NCBI RefSeq assembly: GCF_003051105.1
Contig: NZ_QAOO01000031.1
Coordinates: forward strand, 1-35,614
Reading direction: 5' to 3'
DNA length: 35,614 nt
Origin: Nitrosomonas nitrosa
Lineage (GTDB): Bacteria > Pseudomonadota > Gammaproteobacteria > Burkholderiales > Nitrosomonadaceae
The translations under genes and the position numbers were made by a program. A model generated the notes under the pieces. It was not told the origin of the DNA. It was given only the letters and a program-made list of their open reading frames with translations, and made no database searches. The number at the start of each line of letters is the position of its first letter. Position 1 is the first letter of the stretch. Positions 35,549 through 35,614 of the stretch are shown here, one piece after another.

Positions 35549-35614
35549 TTACTTCAAAAGATTATAGTTATTAAAATTCTTGTCAGTTTGTTGCGGATGA
35601 GGTTGTTTTATTGC
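35549..35614 (-). CDS. C-terminal end of a gene entering from the right edge
   Basis: On the minus strand one frame is open from the window edge for 21 codons (AIKQPHPQQTDKNFNNYNLLK) and ends in TAA at 35549-35551; the other two frames have stops. A terminator follows 10 bp later. The fragment is too short to identify. Confidence 0.5.
   Translation of the reverse strand, partial: AIKQPHPQQTDKNFNNYNLLK

Overview
The window reads as a chromosomal segment of a betaproteobacterium, most likely a Nitrosomonas/Nitrosospira-type ammonia oxidiser. This is an inference from protein recognition: hopanoid genes (shc, hpnG, hpnA), a PEP-CTERM protein, an ISNCY-type transposase start, an sll1863-type coiled-coil protein, and housekeeping genes of betaproteobacterial character. 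No rRNA, tRNA or CRISPR array was seen.

Region 1 (1-7.6 kb) is accessory and defence-like. An insertion sequence of the ISNCY/IS1202 type enters from the left and appears to cut off the 3' end of a type I restriction specificity gene (hsdS). hsdS overlaps hsdM; hsdR is not visible. Next comes a membrane protein of about ten helices with a C-terminal nucleoside-deoxyribosyltransferase/TIR-like domain. It is divergent from an exported retropepsin-like protease and from a TIR-domain protein with one membrane helix and an extracytoplasmic beta-rich domain. Two membrane-tethered NAD/nucleotide-type enzyme domains beside a broken restriction system are the best candidate for a little-described system here.

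Region 2 (7.7-13.2 kb) holds a Gly/His-repeat lipoprotein, a histidine phosphatase, a NUDIX hydrolase, purT, an S4 RNA-binding protein, a 55-residue DUF1328-like membrane peptide and a PEP-CTERM protein.

Region 3 (13.3-24 kb) is mostly housekeeping: metG, apbC-dcd, a DUF2254 membrane protein followed by a coiled-coil stress-type protein, rsmI-pyrC, yraN, a pteridine-reductase-like SDR and a MidA-type methyltransferase. metG is flanked by two oppositely oriented copies of a ~170-bp MITE-like element. A third partial copy lies after purT, and the element's ends resemble the end of the IS at the left edge.

Region 4 (24-28.7 kb) is a hopanoid/outer-membrane lipid cluster on the minus strand: hpnA, mlaA, shc, hpnG. 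shc and hpnG overlap by 4 nt.

Region 5 (28.9-35.6 kb) has a lone exbB-type gene, xseA, a DUF423 protein, an rlmL-like methyltransferase, dsbB, an exported protein made of 11-residue repeats, and an exported protein with a C-terminal LPPPG-type motif. At the right edge lie a terminator hairpin and the last codons of another minus-strand gene. A compact cluster of DnaA boxes next to AT-rich DNA lies between exbB and xseA.
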